Assembly (NCBI GenBank): GCA_013397865.1
Contig: VZTI01001048.1
Location: forward strand, 2,184,871-2,248,870
Length of the DNA stretch: 64,000 nucleotides
DNA from: Struthidea cinerea
Taxonomy: Eukaryota; Chordata; Aves; Passeriformes; Corcoracidae
Direction: 5' to 3'
Below, piece by piece: positions 1-12,500 of this stretch. The position numbers were made by a program, and so were the translations under genes. The notes under the pieces were generated by a model, which was not told the DNA's origin, searched no databases, and saw only the letters and a list, made by a program, of their open reading frames with translations. The stretch's first letter is position 1; every line of letters starts with the position of its first letter.

Positions 1-1558
1 ACTCCCATTTTGTGAAACTGCATTGGGAATCTCGAGATTCTGAATGCTGCCTTTGCCACTTGAAATTATTCATATGATGGCTCACATTCAGAAATTACTT
101 AGAATACATGTTTATTTTCAGGTCTTTTTGGGAATTATTAAAGCTGAAAACTTCCATTAATTTAACAAATTGCTCTGGAATTCTTTGCCACAGCAGTTTG
201 CAAATTGCTCCTAGAAAACACACCTGTGCTACAGACATGTAAAACCTGGTAACTGGAGAAAAGATGGAGATAAGCATGGCTCCATTTAATCTGGCAAAGC
301 TCTCTCAGTAATTTCTGTTGCAGTAGGTCTGTAGGAGCCTTGGGTAGTTCTTGCATATTTACTTAAATGTTGACATCAGTAATGACACACATGGCTAACA
401 GATTTTCCACATGTTTTCCTCCCTGGATGACATCTTCCTACTCCATCAGGACTCAAAGTCTGATTGTGGAGGCTGTTGATTGATAGCTTAGAGCACATGA
501 GGTTTGGGTAAAACACAAGAATGACAGTTTATATAAATATCCTAATATGACACTTTTTTCTAGGTTTACCCTAACTTTTATTTTTCTCTGACCTAGAAAA
601 GATTTTTAGGTGTACAAAAACCCACAAATACTTTAGAAACACAGTTGACTCAGACATCTTGTTAGCATTTTGTACTTAATTGCTTCTTTCTCTGCTTACC
701 CGTGGGGAATTGTACATGCCAAGATGGAGCTCTACTAGATCTAATAGGAAAAAAAAACAAAAGGAAATAATGACTAGTCTTCCAAATCATCCTAAGTGGT
801 CCAGGAGATGAGAGGGAGTGCTTTTTCCTGGCAGCAAAACCCCAAAACATGTAACTGGCTCATCCAGTGTCTCTTAGATTTTCAGATTAGGAATGGTATT
901 TTTATTACACTCCATCTTTCTCCATAAAGAGCCCATTTTAAATGCTGTATAAGCTACTTGTGGAAAAAGTAGCTACTATCTGTAGAAGTCGCTTTAAAAG
1001 GAATATTGTTACTCCTGAAAGCATTGCTGCTTTGTGTAAGCCTCTGGAAAAAGACAGATAGCTTTATGACAGCCTCTTTTTTCTATGAAGACCAAAGGGC
1101 AGCCTAATATTATATGTACGGATGCAGCTTTAATAGCAAATTGCCAAAAGGGTTCTTTAGAAAATAAGAGACCTTCAAGAAGATGTTTTCATATTTACAT
1201 ATAAATCCACAGAGGGATATATGAATGTGCCATGGTGATACCTGTCTTGCTAAAGCCTTGGAAGGGAGTAATAGTATTGTTTTCATGCTGAGCTACTTGC
1301 ACGCAGAAGTGATTAGTGAATTTGCAGATATACGGAGGCTCAAAATGATCATATTTTAAAGGATATTTTTCCCAGGACCAAAGGGAAGTGCCAGTCTTGG
1401 CTCTCCATGTCCTACACATGTACTATTTTCCATAAAGGGTTATGTGCTTGAAATTTTGCCCTGTATTCAAGATAGAAAGCAAGTGATATCTTTTCATCAA
1501 TAGAATTGAAACATAACACAAATTTTGAGTTTTAATATTTTATACTTGCATGTCCTAA
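1..1558. other. Non-coding AT-rich unique DNA
   Basis: No supported gene. The only open frames are under 75 codons, lie on the minus strand and match nothing I recognise. The block is AT-rich with very few CpG and has no obvious interspersed repeat or tandem array. It reads as ordinary intergenic or intronic vertebrate DNA. Confidence 0.6.
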
Positions 1559-1576
1559 AATAATAATAATAATAAT
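1559..1576. repeat. (AAT)6 microsatellite
   Basis: Six perfect AAT units in a row, followed by an A-rich stretch. This is a short trinucleotide microsatellite, likely to vary in length between individuals. Confidence 0.9.
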
Positions 1577-4500
1577 AAAAAATACAAACAACTATATTCC
1601 CTTATGTAGCCCTTTCAACACCCCGTCTACAAAATTTTCTATTAATTTTGGTGATAATGCCAAAACTAATCACTGGAGACAAAAATTAATAATTCTGTAC
1701 CTGAGCAACTGAATACTCAGACTAGAGTCATTTTAAAAAGCAGGACAATGTCAAGAGTGTTTCTCCAGACCATTTACAGTCACTCTGCCTCCTGACTTCC
1801 GTGCTGCCAAATTGAAGGATTTGGTTCCAACATTTCCAGGGCTCTCAGACCAGGGCTGTCATGGCATTCCCTCACTTCAGGCACATTTTTCCTCTTTCAT
1901 TTCACTTGAATACATTAGAGGGTTTTTAAAGGACAGAGCAACGTTAATCCTAATAGCCTTAGGTCTGAGAGTCCATGCTGTTGGCTGATAAAACTAGCCT
2001 GTCTCCTTGCACACCCAGAACATTTATTCACTTTACTGACTTTATCTTCCCCAACATCCTCGGTGATTTATCCTTTTAATCTCTCCAAATCAGTTATAGC
2101 TACTATTCTTTTAACTATGGCTAAGTGTTGGAAAATTCTTTTTGAATTGATGCAGTTCTAGAAAGGCTTTTCCAATCAGTTGTGTGATGTCTTGTTCTCA
2201 GGATTAAAAAATTACCTTGCCTGGAGCATATTAGAAGATTAAACCACAGCTCTTGGTGCTCCAGGGAGCTGACAGTGGTGTCCAGCTCCTCATTCAGCAG
2301 TTCTGAGGAGAGTTCCTCGGTTCAACCCACAGGTCTGTGGAGCAATCCTTTCCTTGGCTGGGCTTGCATGGCACGGGAGGAGGAAAGTAGTGGTGCTGCT
2401 CTGAGCACTCTCAGCTTTCGGCAGCAGAGGCCACTCACTGGGGTTTGTGCAGGTGTTTTTGATGACATGGTCTCTGACTGACTCTGCCTTGACAAGAGTC
2501 AGCCCAAGTCCCTGGGGAGTTGGGATTCCTTTGCTTGGGGTTCTGTCTTCCAGAGGCTTGTAGTGACATCTGAATATATTTTCTTAATTCATAGACAATG
2601 TTTCTGGTTTACAGGCACAGGTCCCTTGGTGTAACTTGTAGGTGTTCTTAAACCACTTGGAGGAGCCTGTAAATTGAAGAAAATTAAAGGGAGCTCTGCC
2701 CAGAGGTGCACTTTGGCTTAATCCCCCGAATTTTTACAGACATTCTCATTGTTCTGGACATCAGGGATGCCCAGACATGAGCTTAGAGATTTCTGTTTTA
2801 TTCCTCTGTGGCTGAACCTTCCATCCTTCAGGCAGAACTACATGATGAAACAACAAATTATGCAAAAGCCAAGTGTGCTTTCTTTCAGGAGGTGAATAGT
2901 CACCTGTTTTTACTGCTTGGTCTTGTAATCCAGGCTTCTCCCTGTGTTGTTATAAGAGATGGGTCTTGCTTTAATTGCAGCAATACTTGAATAGCAGTAT
3001 TATTGTGATAATAAATGCATTTTCAGTGCCTCTTCAGCTAATTTTACACAATCTGAAATGGTCATTTACATTTTAAAATCTATCCTATATATCTTTGTAA
3101 AGGACGCTAGATAGGCTTAATCCAGCTCTGGTGACCCCAAAAGGAGTGACAAGCTCTGCTTTAATAGTCATGACTACGAGCATGGTTCTTTCTTACCATG
3201 ACTTCTAACTGTCTGGTACAATGAAGATTTACAGAAATACACGATCTGCTAATCCTCTGCGTTTAAAGGAAGAGTACAGGGATTATGTGGTCATTCTCTT
3301 ACTGTCATGACCAGGTATCATGGTGGGGGTTATGACAGTTGATTTTTGGAACATCTTTGGAAACACTGGAAGCTGTTTTAATAGCACCTTAGCTGTGAAT
3401 TAAGCTGTCATCACTCAGTGATCACTCCTGTCTTATGGCTATTTTCCAGACAGTCTGGTCTGCCTGTAGATAAGAATACTCAGCTCTTCATTTTGATGAG
3501 GGCTGTGCATTAGAAACTGTGATTTGAATTAGTAGGGAAATGATAACAGGGTGGTTTGAGAACAGAGAATTGTAAAACTCTCTTGATATTCCAAAAGAAG
3601 ATCCCTTGTTGATATTTTTCTGCAAATGTTTTGTTGCTTTGGCTATACTGATTTAATAACTCCCTTCTTCCTCAGGTGCTTTCTAAGACACTTATGTAAT
3701 GTGGGGAACAGGCATTTTCAGTATCTGTTGTTCTAAATGCTCACCACTAAATAAACATATAAGGTTCTGTGATAATTTAAGAAGAATGAAGGTAATGGCT
3801 GCCAAAATACAGCTTTCTTGAATCATATTAGGCTTATTGGTTCAGGTTTTTTTTGGGGCAACCTCCGTGCTTTGATGCCAGCTGTACAAGAACTGATAGC
3901 CTCACTTGAAATTGTGTTTCATCACAACCGTTTCCTTCTGTCTGACATTCACATTGCAGATACCTTCTCAATTCTTAGTATTTCCTCTAGCAGTAGAACT
4001 GCAAACCACTCTGAGTAGGTATTAACTCTAAATTGTTGGACTTTGTATCTCTTGGCAAGCCTTTGAAGCATAATGTGGTTAGAAATGAAACATACTGGTA
4101 CCAAATGTTACTCGTGTCTTTTAAGGTTATTAATATCTCGAGTCCACAAGGACACAGAGGACTTGGGAACAAGCAGGTGGAGGTTGAAGGAAGAGAAGCT
4201 CTAAAAGACTGAAAAATAACTAAGTAGTCATAAGAGTTTCTTGTACATCTCAGGGTGTATAGAGGTGAGGTTGAGGCTGTGACATCTTCATTAGCACTGG
4301 TGATGAGGTGACGCAGCTCAATCTCCATTACAGAATCAGGACAGTCCAGATAGGTGGGTGATCTGTGACCTGCTGAGGTTTATGGATTCATTCCCATTAA
4401 GGGTGTTGCAGGTTAAAGGTGTTAAGTGTTGGGATTTCCTTTGTTCCTCAGTTATGGCAGTGGTAATGACAGAGAAGTGTTCCTCAGCTCACCCACCCTA

Positions 4501-4780
4501 AAAAGGGATCCATGACAAGCTGCATGGTTTTTAGCGCATGCAGCAACTACACAGACTAATTTGCAGCATAGAAGGCTGCCTCAAATGGTATTATTGAACA
4601 CTTTTTTGGAGTAGATAGAGAAGTGGACACCACTGGTGTGGTTTAATCTAGACATGGCTTCTTCCTCTCACTTCAGAAAGCATAAAATTGAAATGAGTGT
4701 TCAGCCCCAATTTAACTTAAGCCTTACATGAAAATCAGTAAAAAGTAGGGAAAACTTGCTTAGTTAGTGAAAATTGGATG
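1577..4780. other. Non-coding unique DNA, nothing recognised
   Basis: No gene is supported. A 113-codon open frame on the minus strand (3987-4328) is the longest here. It has no recognisable domain, membrane pattern or codon signal, so I treat it as chance. No repeat family is recognised. Confidence 0.55.
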
Positions 4781-4852
4781 GGTTTTGGTTTTTTGTTTTG
4801 CTGTGTTTGTTTTTGTTTTGTTGTTTTGTGCTTGGGTGTTTTTTTAATCATG
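4781..4852. repeat. T/G-rich low-complexity tract
   Basis: About 70 bases built almost only from T runs separated by single or paired G, with repeated TTTTG units. It is low-complexity DNA with no coding meaning, although a Phe/Leu/Cys-rich open frame runs through it because of the composition. Confidence 0.75.
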
Positions 4853-7800
4853 TTAAAATGCAGCAAACTGGTTGCAGCAGTATTTTTGCGAAATACCAAG
4901 GCCAGTTGGGGTATGTGGAAGGGGAATTGATTTCCTCTGGCAGAAAGTTATTTTGCTTTCTGTTCAGATACACAAAATAATTGCCATTTATGTTTTGATT
5001 CATTGTTGATTCCTAGATATTCACTCTGGAGTAGTTCTGATTTACTCCTTTATAAATGTTAGAAGAGTGGGTAATTAAATGTTATTTTGTGACCTTTATG
5101 TGCCTTAAGGAAAAAGACTTGATTATCTATCTTATCTCATGTCACTTTTGGGCCTTCATAGCCATCTAACTAGAATAATAACCTGCAACTTGGTGCACTG
5201 GATCAGTACCTGCTCCATTAAATGGGAGGCCTGGCTAAAGATGCACTGTGAAACCAAATTCTCAGAGTAGTGCTGTATCATGTATATATTATGTTCATTT
5301 CCATACAGATCCCCTTTTCACATTTTTTCATTGTTGTGAATAATAACATGAAAGTGCTTATATATCCAATGAACTTTGTCTCCTTCAGTACCAATTTTGA
5401 ACTAGAAGCTGTTTATAAATTCATGGTTAATTACTGTAATTTATAACAAGCTACTTGCTCCTTCAAAGTTGAATTCTAAAAACAGAAATTCTTTACCTAC
5501 GCATTTTAGCAAGGAATTATGATAGATTTTTCTCTTAACATACAAGCATGAGAAACACCTTTGTTTCTGTTGTATCAAGGATGCTTATTCTCGAATTCTC
5601 CTTGTTGCTTTTTTGGGAAATTGCTGTCAAAAATTAACTTCTGCTAATTGTAGCAACTCTAAGTCACAGAAACTGAATGCATGTTTCCTATATATTGCCA
5701 AAACATGCCTCATGCATAACAAAGATAAGTCAGTGCAAGAAATACATAATGCATGTCTTTCCCATATAGAAGGTGACAGGCTTTCACTAAGACAATCTTG
5801 TCTTGGGTGAATTAGACATTTTTAATTATACACAATAGGCTTCAAATACTAACATCAATTTATTTGTAGGAAAGGCACGATTCTCATGTGTACAAAAGCC
5901 AGTTTACACACTTTTAATGTATTTGTTTGCAAAAGGTGTATCAGATTGGGTTGAACTGTAACTTGGCATCTACTTATACATCCTTTTTCTGAGGTTATGC
6001 ATATGTTTGCAGGTAATGTGACTCAGGTTGTGGATTTATAGAGCAAAGCAGTTGGAGCTGTGGGCACCACGTCCACAATGTATGTTTCTGTGGGTTCTTG
6101 CTTGTCCCATGGACTGAGTGCCCGTGGGCTGGAGTGCATTAGGTGTGGTGCTGTGAGGACTCTTCTGGTTTAATTTCATCCAAAGGGGGTCTGGCTCACA
6201 CAACTCTGTGATGTGATCCTGCACGCAGATTGTGGGTCAGCTCCTAAAGCACGCTGGTGATTTGAGAAGTTTGTATCCATGGAGTACATGCAGAAAAGTT
6301 CCTGAGAGTACTAAAATCTTACATTGTGTGTTGCTGGTGATGTTTTCGGAAAAAGAAACGTGGCTTTTATTTCTGTGTGTGAAAGAGCCTGTGACATCAT
6401 CTGCTGGCGAGATGAAGTGTAACCATTAGGAGGAGCTTGCTGAGGAAGGCGTTGGCCTCTTCCAGTGATATCCTCTCTACTACCCACCTTCTGTGTCACC
6501 TCAGCTTCAGTATCAAGTATTCTCCAGCACATGGTCAAAACAGGTGATTTTAGGGTTAATACTCTCAGAAGACAAACGTCAAAATAGTTGTGGAGCTAAG
6601 GCTGTTATATATAAGGACTCAGATATGACAGATCCTCAGCTAATTTATGTTAATGTCTATGCATTACCCATAGCAAAGCTATGAGCATTTATTTCAGCTG
6701 GAGACTTGGCCCACACATCCAAGCTATTCTTGAATAATGTGGCACTAATAACCAGGGTTTACATAACTATTTTCACATGCATGAGATAGGCTTTTAACTC
6801 AAATGCTTGTGAAAAGTAGGCTGCCAGTGCACTGTTCTGCTCAGCTGGTGCTGATTCCTGCGAGCACCACCAGTGAGCCAGGCAGTGCCCACCTCTGCCC
6901 TGACTGTACATGCACAGAGCTTGAGGTGTGAAACTGGGGCTCAGATCTCCTTACAGGCTCTGTGGTTGGGAGATGGGTGTATCTTAGCTGTGGTTCAAGC
7001 TCTGTTTTTTCACTAATGTGGGGTCAGACACTTGCTAAAAATGACTTTCAGAATCCTTTTCTTATATGTGATGACTAAGGCTTGGTGGTAGTTCTGCTTA
7101 CAGAGTTCTTTAATTTAGTCTGCAGGTATTTCTGTAATTTTTTACAAAATAATCTATGAGGATGGGGACATGATCAAGTTAATCTACTACTTCTGCTACT
7201 TGCTAGAAAAATTATATCCTATTAATGAATACAGAAGTTGTGCAAGCCTCTCCTAAAACAAGCTCTGTGTGTGTCGAGGCTTGAATCTTTGAAATGTTTT
7301 GCCCAACCAGCTCTGCTGAGCAGTTTTTGGTTTATCAGTGTGGTGACTTTGTTAGTGAGGGATGTGGGATAGAATTTTTCTCTGAGGGTGATACAGAAAG
7401 CTGGGACAGATTTTGGGTTTATCAAAGAAAATTATATTTCTTTTAGTACAGCATAGGAGAGCCTGGTCTTTAAAGTTCACACCTCCAGTTATTCCAGATG
7501 GAGCACTGATACTGGGATTAACATAGCGTTTCGACTTCAAGTATTTGCAGCACAGGCAATTTCTGTCAAAATGCAGATTTAAACCTTGGTAAATCTGTCA
7601 TCTCACTTCTGTGATGTAATCAAGACTTTAATTTTCAAATTTTTGACATCTTAGTTTTATATATGTGCTGATTTTTTTTTTTTCCCTAGTCATGAAATCC
7701 TGAAGGTTGTGGGCTTGTAGGTTTCTTTTCCAGATTTTCACACCCTTCCTATTTCTTCTCATTAATGACTAGAAGCTTGATCACATTTTCTAACATATTC

Positions 7801-8914
7801 TCTTAATTGAAATAAATCTTAAGTAATTAACTGAATAGAGATGTTGGCCTGGCCCAAGAGTTTGGCAAACAATCCCCATTACCAGGACTTCTTTACACTT
7901 ACAGCAATTTAAAAAATGTTTTATAACTTGTTGTTAAATGAAACCACGTAAAGTGATTCTGCACCTGAGAGTACTGTATCATGGCACATCAAAAGTAAAA
8001 AAGGACTGTCATCTAAGTACATGTTCCATTTAAGTAACCTTTTGTGGGTAATTTGCAGATACTTCACTGCATTCTCATTTTTTTTTCCCTTCAGAATTAG
8101 GGGTGTTCAATGAAACTAAGAGAAGACAAAATTAACTTTTTTTCATGTTCAGTCTTGAATTTGCAGGTAATCACGACAGGGATGTCTGACTGACAGGTAT
8201 TCAGAGTATGTACCCTCTGCTTGATCTTCTCTAGTCACTTCCTTTTGCTGCAGTGCAAGTACGTTAAAGTATGGAAAAATCTATGACCTGTAGCTTTTAA
8301 GTCTTACATTGTGTTCTAGAAAAATATATCTAAGGTTAAAATTTCTTTACGGCTGCCAGTATTTCTTAAATTGTTTCTCTTTCTGTTTGACATGGTTTCC
8401 CAGCGACTTGCTTGGGTCTTGAGGTAGAATAGATTCAGATTAAGGTTGGATTTGTTCTAATAAAATGTGCAGAAACATAATTTGTGACAGTTTCTGTCTT
8501 AAAGATTTATCAGCCCCATTAACTGCTTATGCTCACTGACACAACCATCACAAGCAGTTAGAGACAAGGGGTTGCTGGTGAGGTTGGAAGGACTCTGGGT
8601 TACTACATTTGCCTTCCCTTATCATCATCCAACTTTCCAGCGCTTAAAGGTTGTTGTGAGCACAGAATAAGTTGAAATGCCTGAGTCAGACCTCAGCCAT
8701 GGCTTTAAGCTAATCCACTGCCATGGATCTGGGATCTGTCTTACCATACAGCAGTCTATAACATTCCTGCCTATCTTTCAACAGCTTGGTATGAAAGGAT
8801 ATAAATTTCGGTGCTGCTACTACTGAAACATAAGAAATCCTTAAAAATCCTATGGCCACATTCCTTTTTTAGCTACTGCTTTTCTAGGGAGATGCTTGTG
8901 CCCTTGATGTATGT
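4853..8914. other. Non-coding unique DNA with T runs
   Basis: No supported gene or RNA. The block holds T homopolymers at 7672-7683 and 8078-8086. Open frames are 75 codons or shorter and occur on both strands. A mildly GC-richer stretch near 6830-6960 has no CpG cluster. I see nothing else in it. Confidence 0.55.
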
Positions 8915-9002
8915 CCTTTCTCTCTCTTTTCTCCTTTCTCGTCTCCTGTCTCTTCTCCTCTCTCCCTCTTTTCTTCGTCATCTCTCTTTTCTCTCTTTCT
9001 TT
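8915..9002. repeat. Polypyrimidine (CT-rich) tract
   Basis: Nearly 90 bases are C and T on the + strand, with only a few interruptions, in short CT/CTT units. The minus strand is a polypurine run that gives an artefactual Arg/Lys/Glu-rich open frame. Such tracts can form triplex (H-DNA) structure and slip during replication. Confidence 0.85.
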
Positions 9003-9296
9003 GTGATATACATGGAAGATGCTTGAAGGGCATCTGTTACTTTGCTTGTAACATACACAAAAGAACTGCACGGCAACTTGCCTTAAACAAGAAGAAAATA
9101 GGAATGTAAAGAAAATTTGAGATAGAAGATTGAGAGAGAGGAGTGTATATTTGTACTAATAATGATAAGACCATCAAGAAAGGGGGGAAAAAGTGGTTTA
9201 TGAGTGTCAGTAGTTCTAAAAAAGTGGGTTACGCTGGTCTCAGTCCCAATCTGCTGACTACAGAAGTTTGCTTCAGATAAGAACTTCCTTTTTCAG
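9003..9296. other. Non-coding unique DNA
   Basis: AT-rich and purine-rich DNA with no gene or repeat that I can support. It ends in a short pyrimidine stretch and CAG that could serve as a splice acceptor for the next segment. Confidence 0.5.
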
Positions 9297-9341
9297 GCCA
9301 CCATCGCCACACCTGCAAGGAACCCTCAGAAGTTTTGCATG
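9297..9341 (+). other. Possible 45-bp micro-exon (weak)
   Basis: The segment is preceded by a pyrimidine-rich acceptor ending TTTTTCAG and followed directly by the donor GTAAGG. It is 45 bases long, a multiple of three, and open in the first frame, reading ATIATPARNPQKFCM, with one CpG inside. I do not recognise the peptide. A 15-codon frame is open by chance about half the time and paired splice-like signals are common in 64 kb, so this is only a candidate. A decoy splice pair is the likelier explanation. Confidence 0.12.
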
Positions 9342-10437
9342 GTAAGGTCTTATTTCATTCTGAAATCTGCTGACATGCGTAGGAAAAATGGCACCAGCAT
9401 CAATGAGTTTTGAATGAGACCCTTATAGCATCAGTCTCTAAAAATGTGACAAGGTGTACCAAGGGACCCTCTAGTATGTTTTATTCTCTTACCCATGACT
9501 TTATAGCATGAAAATGAATGTTTTTCCGCTGGACTGCAAGATGGGTTTGTTTCTGAGAGGTTAGTTCTATAATTGCATATGACTATTTTATCTAAAAATA
9601 TTTGCAAATGGGAATCATCTAAATCCTGAAGATGCTTCCCGTGTACCCTACAGAAAATCAATGATGAGAAATTAAAGCAGCCTGTGAGATTACCTATCAT
9701 CCTCTGTATAAAACTGTGTTGATGCTTGTGTCTGACACGAGAGGAGCAGGCCCACACAAAACAGTATTTTGAGATAAGCCACCTGCATTACAGAGGCTTG
9801 ATGTTTAACACAGAGCATAACTTCAGATTTTTTTCACTACTAGATGACATCATTCCTCATTCATCAGCACTCTTTTAATGCAGTTGACAATAGCCAGGCA
9901 TGTAATTAATTTACACTTAAAATTTGTCACTTGCATTTTATTTGGTCCTCCTAATAACCAAGTCATGTCATTTTGCCATGCAAAAAATAAGCTTTGATGA
10001 GAATAGAAGACTGCAATTATGGGAATGCATATGGATAGAAATGTGGTGGTCTCACTGTATGGTCTGTTGGAGTCAATCTCAAAAGTCCAGTTAGGTCAAG
10101 TTTACAGGAGTTTCCAGCAACACTTCTACTGACTGACAAACAAGCCACACCCTCTCAATCAGACTACAAATCAATGCAATTTTGAGTTTTCATGGACTGC
10201 ATTTCTAAATTAAATAAATATTTTGTAAGCTGGGCTCAAATGAACCAAATTACAGCATTTGAAATTTCCACCGTTTTAATTTCCCCCATTTTCCTGACTG
10301 AATTTTTGCATTGTGCCTGTTGATAGGTTCTGTTTGTGATTAGATTTTTAGTGAGTGATGGATGCACCAAGCAGATGTAGAAGTGTGTTCTGGGCTGTTA
10401 ACTGGCAATAAATCTGCTTTGAACACTTTCACATAAA
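9342..10437. other. Non-coding unique DNA
   Basis: No supported gene. A 108-codon minus-strand open frame (9431-9757) shows no recognisable features. The rest is AT-rich unique sequence. Confidence 0.55.
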
Positions 10438-10545
10438 ATTTATTTTTGTTTTTAATTAAAATATTGTTAATAAGTAATACAATAATATAATAACATATCC
10501 TATAACACATGCTATAATATTAAAAGGGAAAATATTTTCATGTCA
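10438..10545. repeat. Very AT-rich low-complexity stretch
   Basis: About 100 bases made almost wholly of A and T with ATAAT and AATAT words and only a handful of C or G. There is no regular repeat unit. It is a local low-melting region with no gene. Confidence 0.65.
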
Positions 10546-12339
10546 ATAGTTTTAATTTTAATAGTAGTCAGTAAAAACTTCTGTGAGCAGCACAGGCAAC
10601 ATATCTGAGTATCTCTAAAGACAGATGATGAAAAATGTTTAACAAAAAGAATCTCAGAAACTTGAATTTTGTCTATGTGCATCCATTTTACAAGAAAAAA
10701 AGTAGAAATTGCTGTCGAGCTTTTCTGTGCAAGGTCTCCACCAAGATGGGAGTCCTGTATGGGGGTGTTTCATATGGACAAAAAGTTGACATTTAAGTGA
10801 GTCTTTCCTGTATGTTTAAACTTGTTTGTCATGCCAAATATCAGAAATTAAACAGAATTTTAAAGGGAGCTGTCTCTTCAGTTTGAAACTCTCAGACTAT
10901 GTTTTGCTTTTCAGTGAAGGAAATGAAACTTGTGTTATTTTTGTGAAAAAAGCACACTGAATTCCTCAAATAAGTTTTCTCTTTCACTGCCTCCCCCCAA
11001 GTCCATTGTAAGTGATAAAGGAAATTAAAATATGTTTCAGTATAGATTTTTATTTTGCCTTGGATTATGAGTCATTCAAGTTAAGGTAAACTCCAGTTAG
11101 TGACAAGTACAGGGCTCCCATATCTTTTTTCAGTGGCATATCATGCTAATATTCTTTTATGGGAACTTTTCCAACTTATAGTTCTGTTCCTTTTTTCTTT
11201 TTTCCTGTTCTCTGTGGATCGTGGGAATAGTAGATTTCAAACTTACTTGTGTATCACTTTCTGTTCATCTCTGCTGCTATGTTTGTTCAATCCTTTGGTA
11301 GCCTTTGCGTACTCTTAAACTACTTCCTTTTCCATATAATTCTCTACATTTATTTCCATCTTATTCTTTATCTAGCCCAAAGCATCCATCCTACGGCACC
11401 CCTTCTCTCTGCTTGACTGTGCCTTGCCATTGTACCAGTAGTGGTCTGTATCTGACATTTTCAGATTGCAGTTTATCCTTCCTTTTAAAGATTGCTGCTT
11501 GGCAGAGACTACAAAGAGCTCCCCAGGTGTTCTGGGTTCACTGTGGAAAATGGTTTCACACGGTTGTTGTAGATTCCCATGATGTTGAAACAGTTGAGGG
11601 AATGAATAGGAAACTGAATCTTTCATGGCTGATGTAGCTTTCAGAGCTGCTCTTGCCGCTCTGTCCCGCGATACCTGGTCACGTGAGATCACTTGCTCAT
11701 TGAGTTTGGGGTGATTTATTGTTTTAGACACACCATCCTGCTTCCTTCTGTAGGGCTTTTGAGTAGAAACTTGGGCTTAACCCATGTTAGACCCACGATG
11801 GGAACGGTTTTAGTGCATGACCACTGTATTAGGACTGGACAAGCATTCCCAGTGTAATGTGTGGATACTACAGCCTTCTGTAAACCATCCCATCAGGTCT
11901 GGTTTATGTGCAAATCGCAAGCTTTACTTTTGCAAATGGTTCCAATTTTTGTGCGAGTGATCAAAGGGTTGCAACACAACAGGATCACTTATTCCAGAGA
12001 TGTGTCTGGATCAAAGGTTAACATTTTTTGCATGGAATATTCATTTTTAGCTTTGGTTGAACACTGTACTGTTCAGCTGGGAGCAGTGGTCAGGGTAATG
12101 TTATCATTTTAGAAATGAACAAGCAGAAGACTGGCTTAGCAAGGCCAAGTGGAAATGGTGGTGAAACTGAACTGGACAGAAAGGCAGCTGGTTCAAAGAG
12201 ATGATGCAGTAAATGCGATGTCAGACACACGGAAATTTTGATAATTGGAAGAAGGGAAGAGTGTCTCTGTCCGAGTCACACAAGCCATAAGGCCAGAACT
12301 TTGTGCAACACAGAGCATGGCTCACGCAGACCTAGGGAG
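10546..12339. other. Non-coding unique DNA
   Basis: Overlapping open frames on both strands near 11305-11731 (110 codons on +, 119 on -) are in conflict and neither resembles a known protein. No repeat or RNA gene is recognised. Confidence 0.55.
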
Positions 12340-12500
12340 GCCGTGCTTGTGTTTCACCTGGGCGGAGCTTTGCCCCTCCATCAGCCCTGCTATGTGAGCT
12401 CACTGAGGTGAGCAAGTGCTGGCTGGAGCGGGCAGGCAGCTTCCCTGGGCAGCTGGAGCAGTGGCCACTGCCTGCCTGGCCGTGTGACAGCCCTTGCTGA
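12340..12500. other. GC-rich patch, CpG-poor
   Basis: A local GC-rich block with many CTGG, GGCAG and GCTGG words but only about four CpG, so it is not a CpG island. It includes a TCCATCAG acceptor-like word and a GAG|GTGAGC donor-like word 23 bases apart. There is no convincing open frame. It could be a worn repeat or a regulatory element; I cannot tell which. Confidence 0.4.

Noticed and set aside
3987..4328. 113-codon minus-strand open frame
   Set aside because: No recognisable domain, signal or codon bias; frames of this size are expected by chance in 64 kb read six ways.
8850..9071. Arg/Lys/Glu-rich minus-strand open frame
   Set aside because: It is the reverse of a simple polypyrimidine tract.
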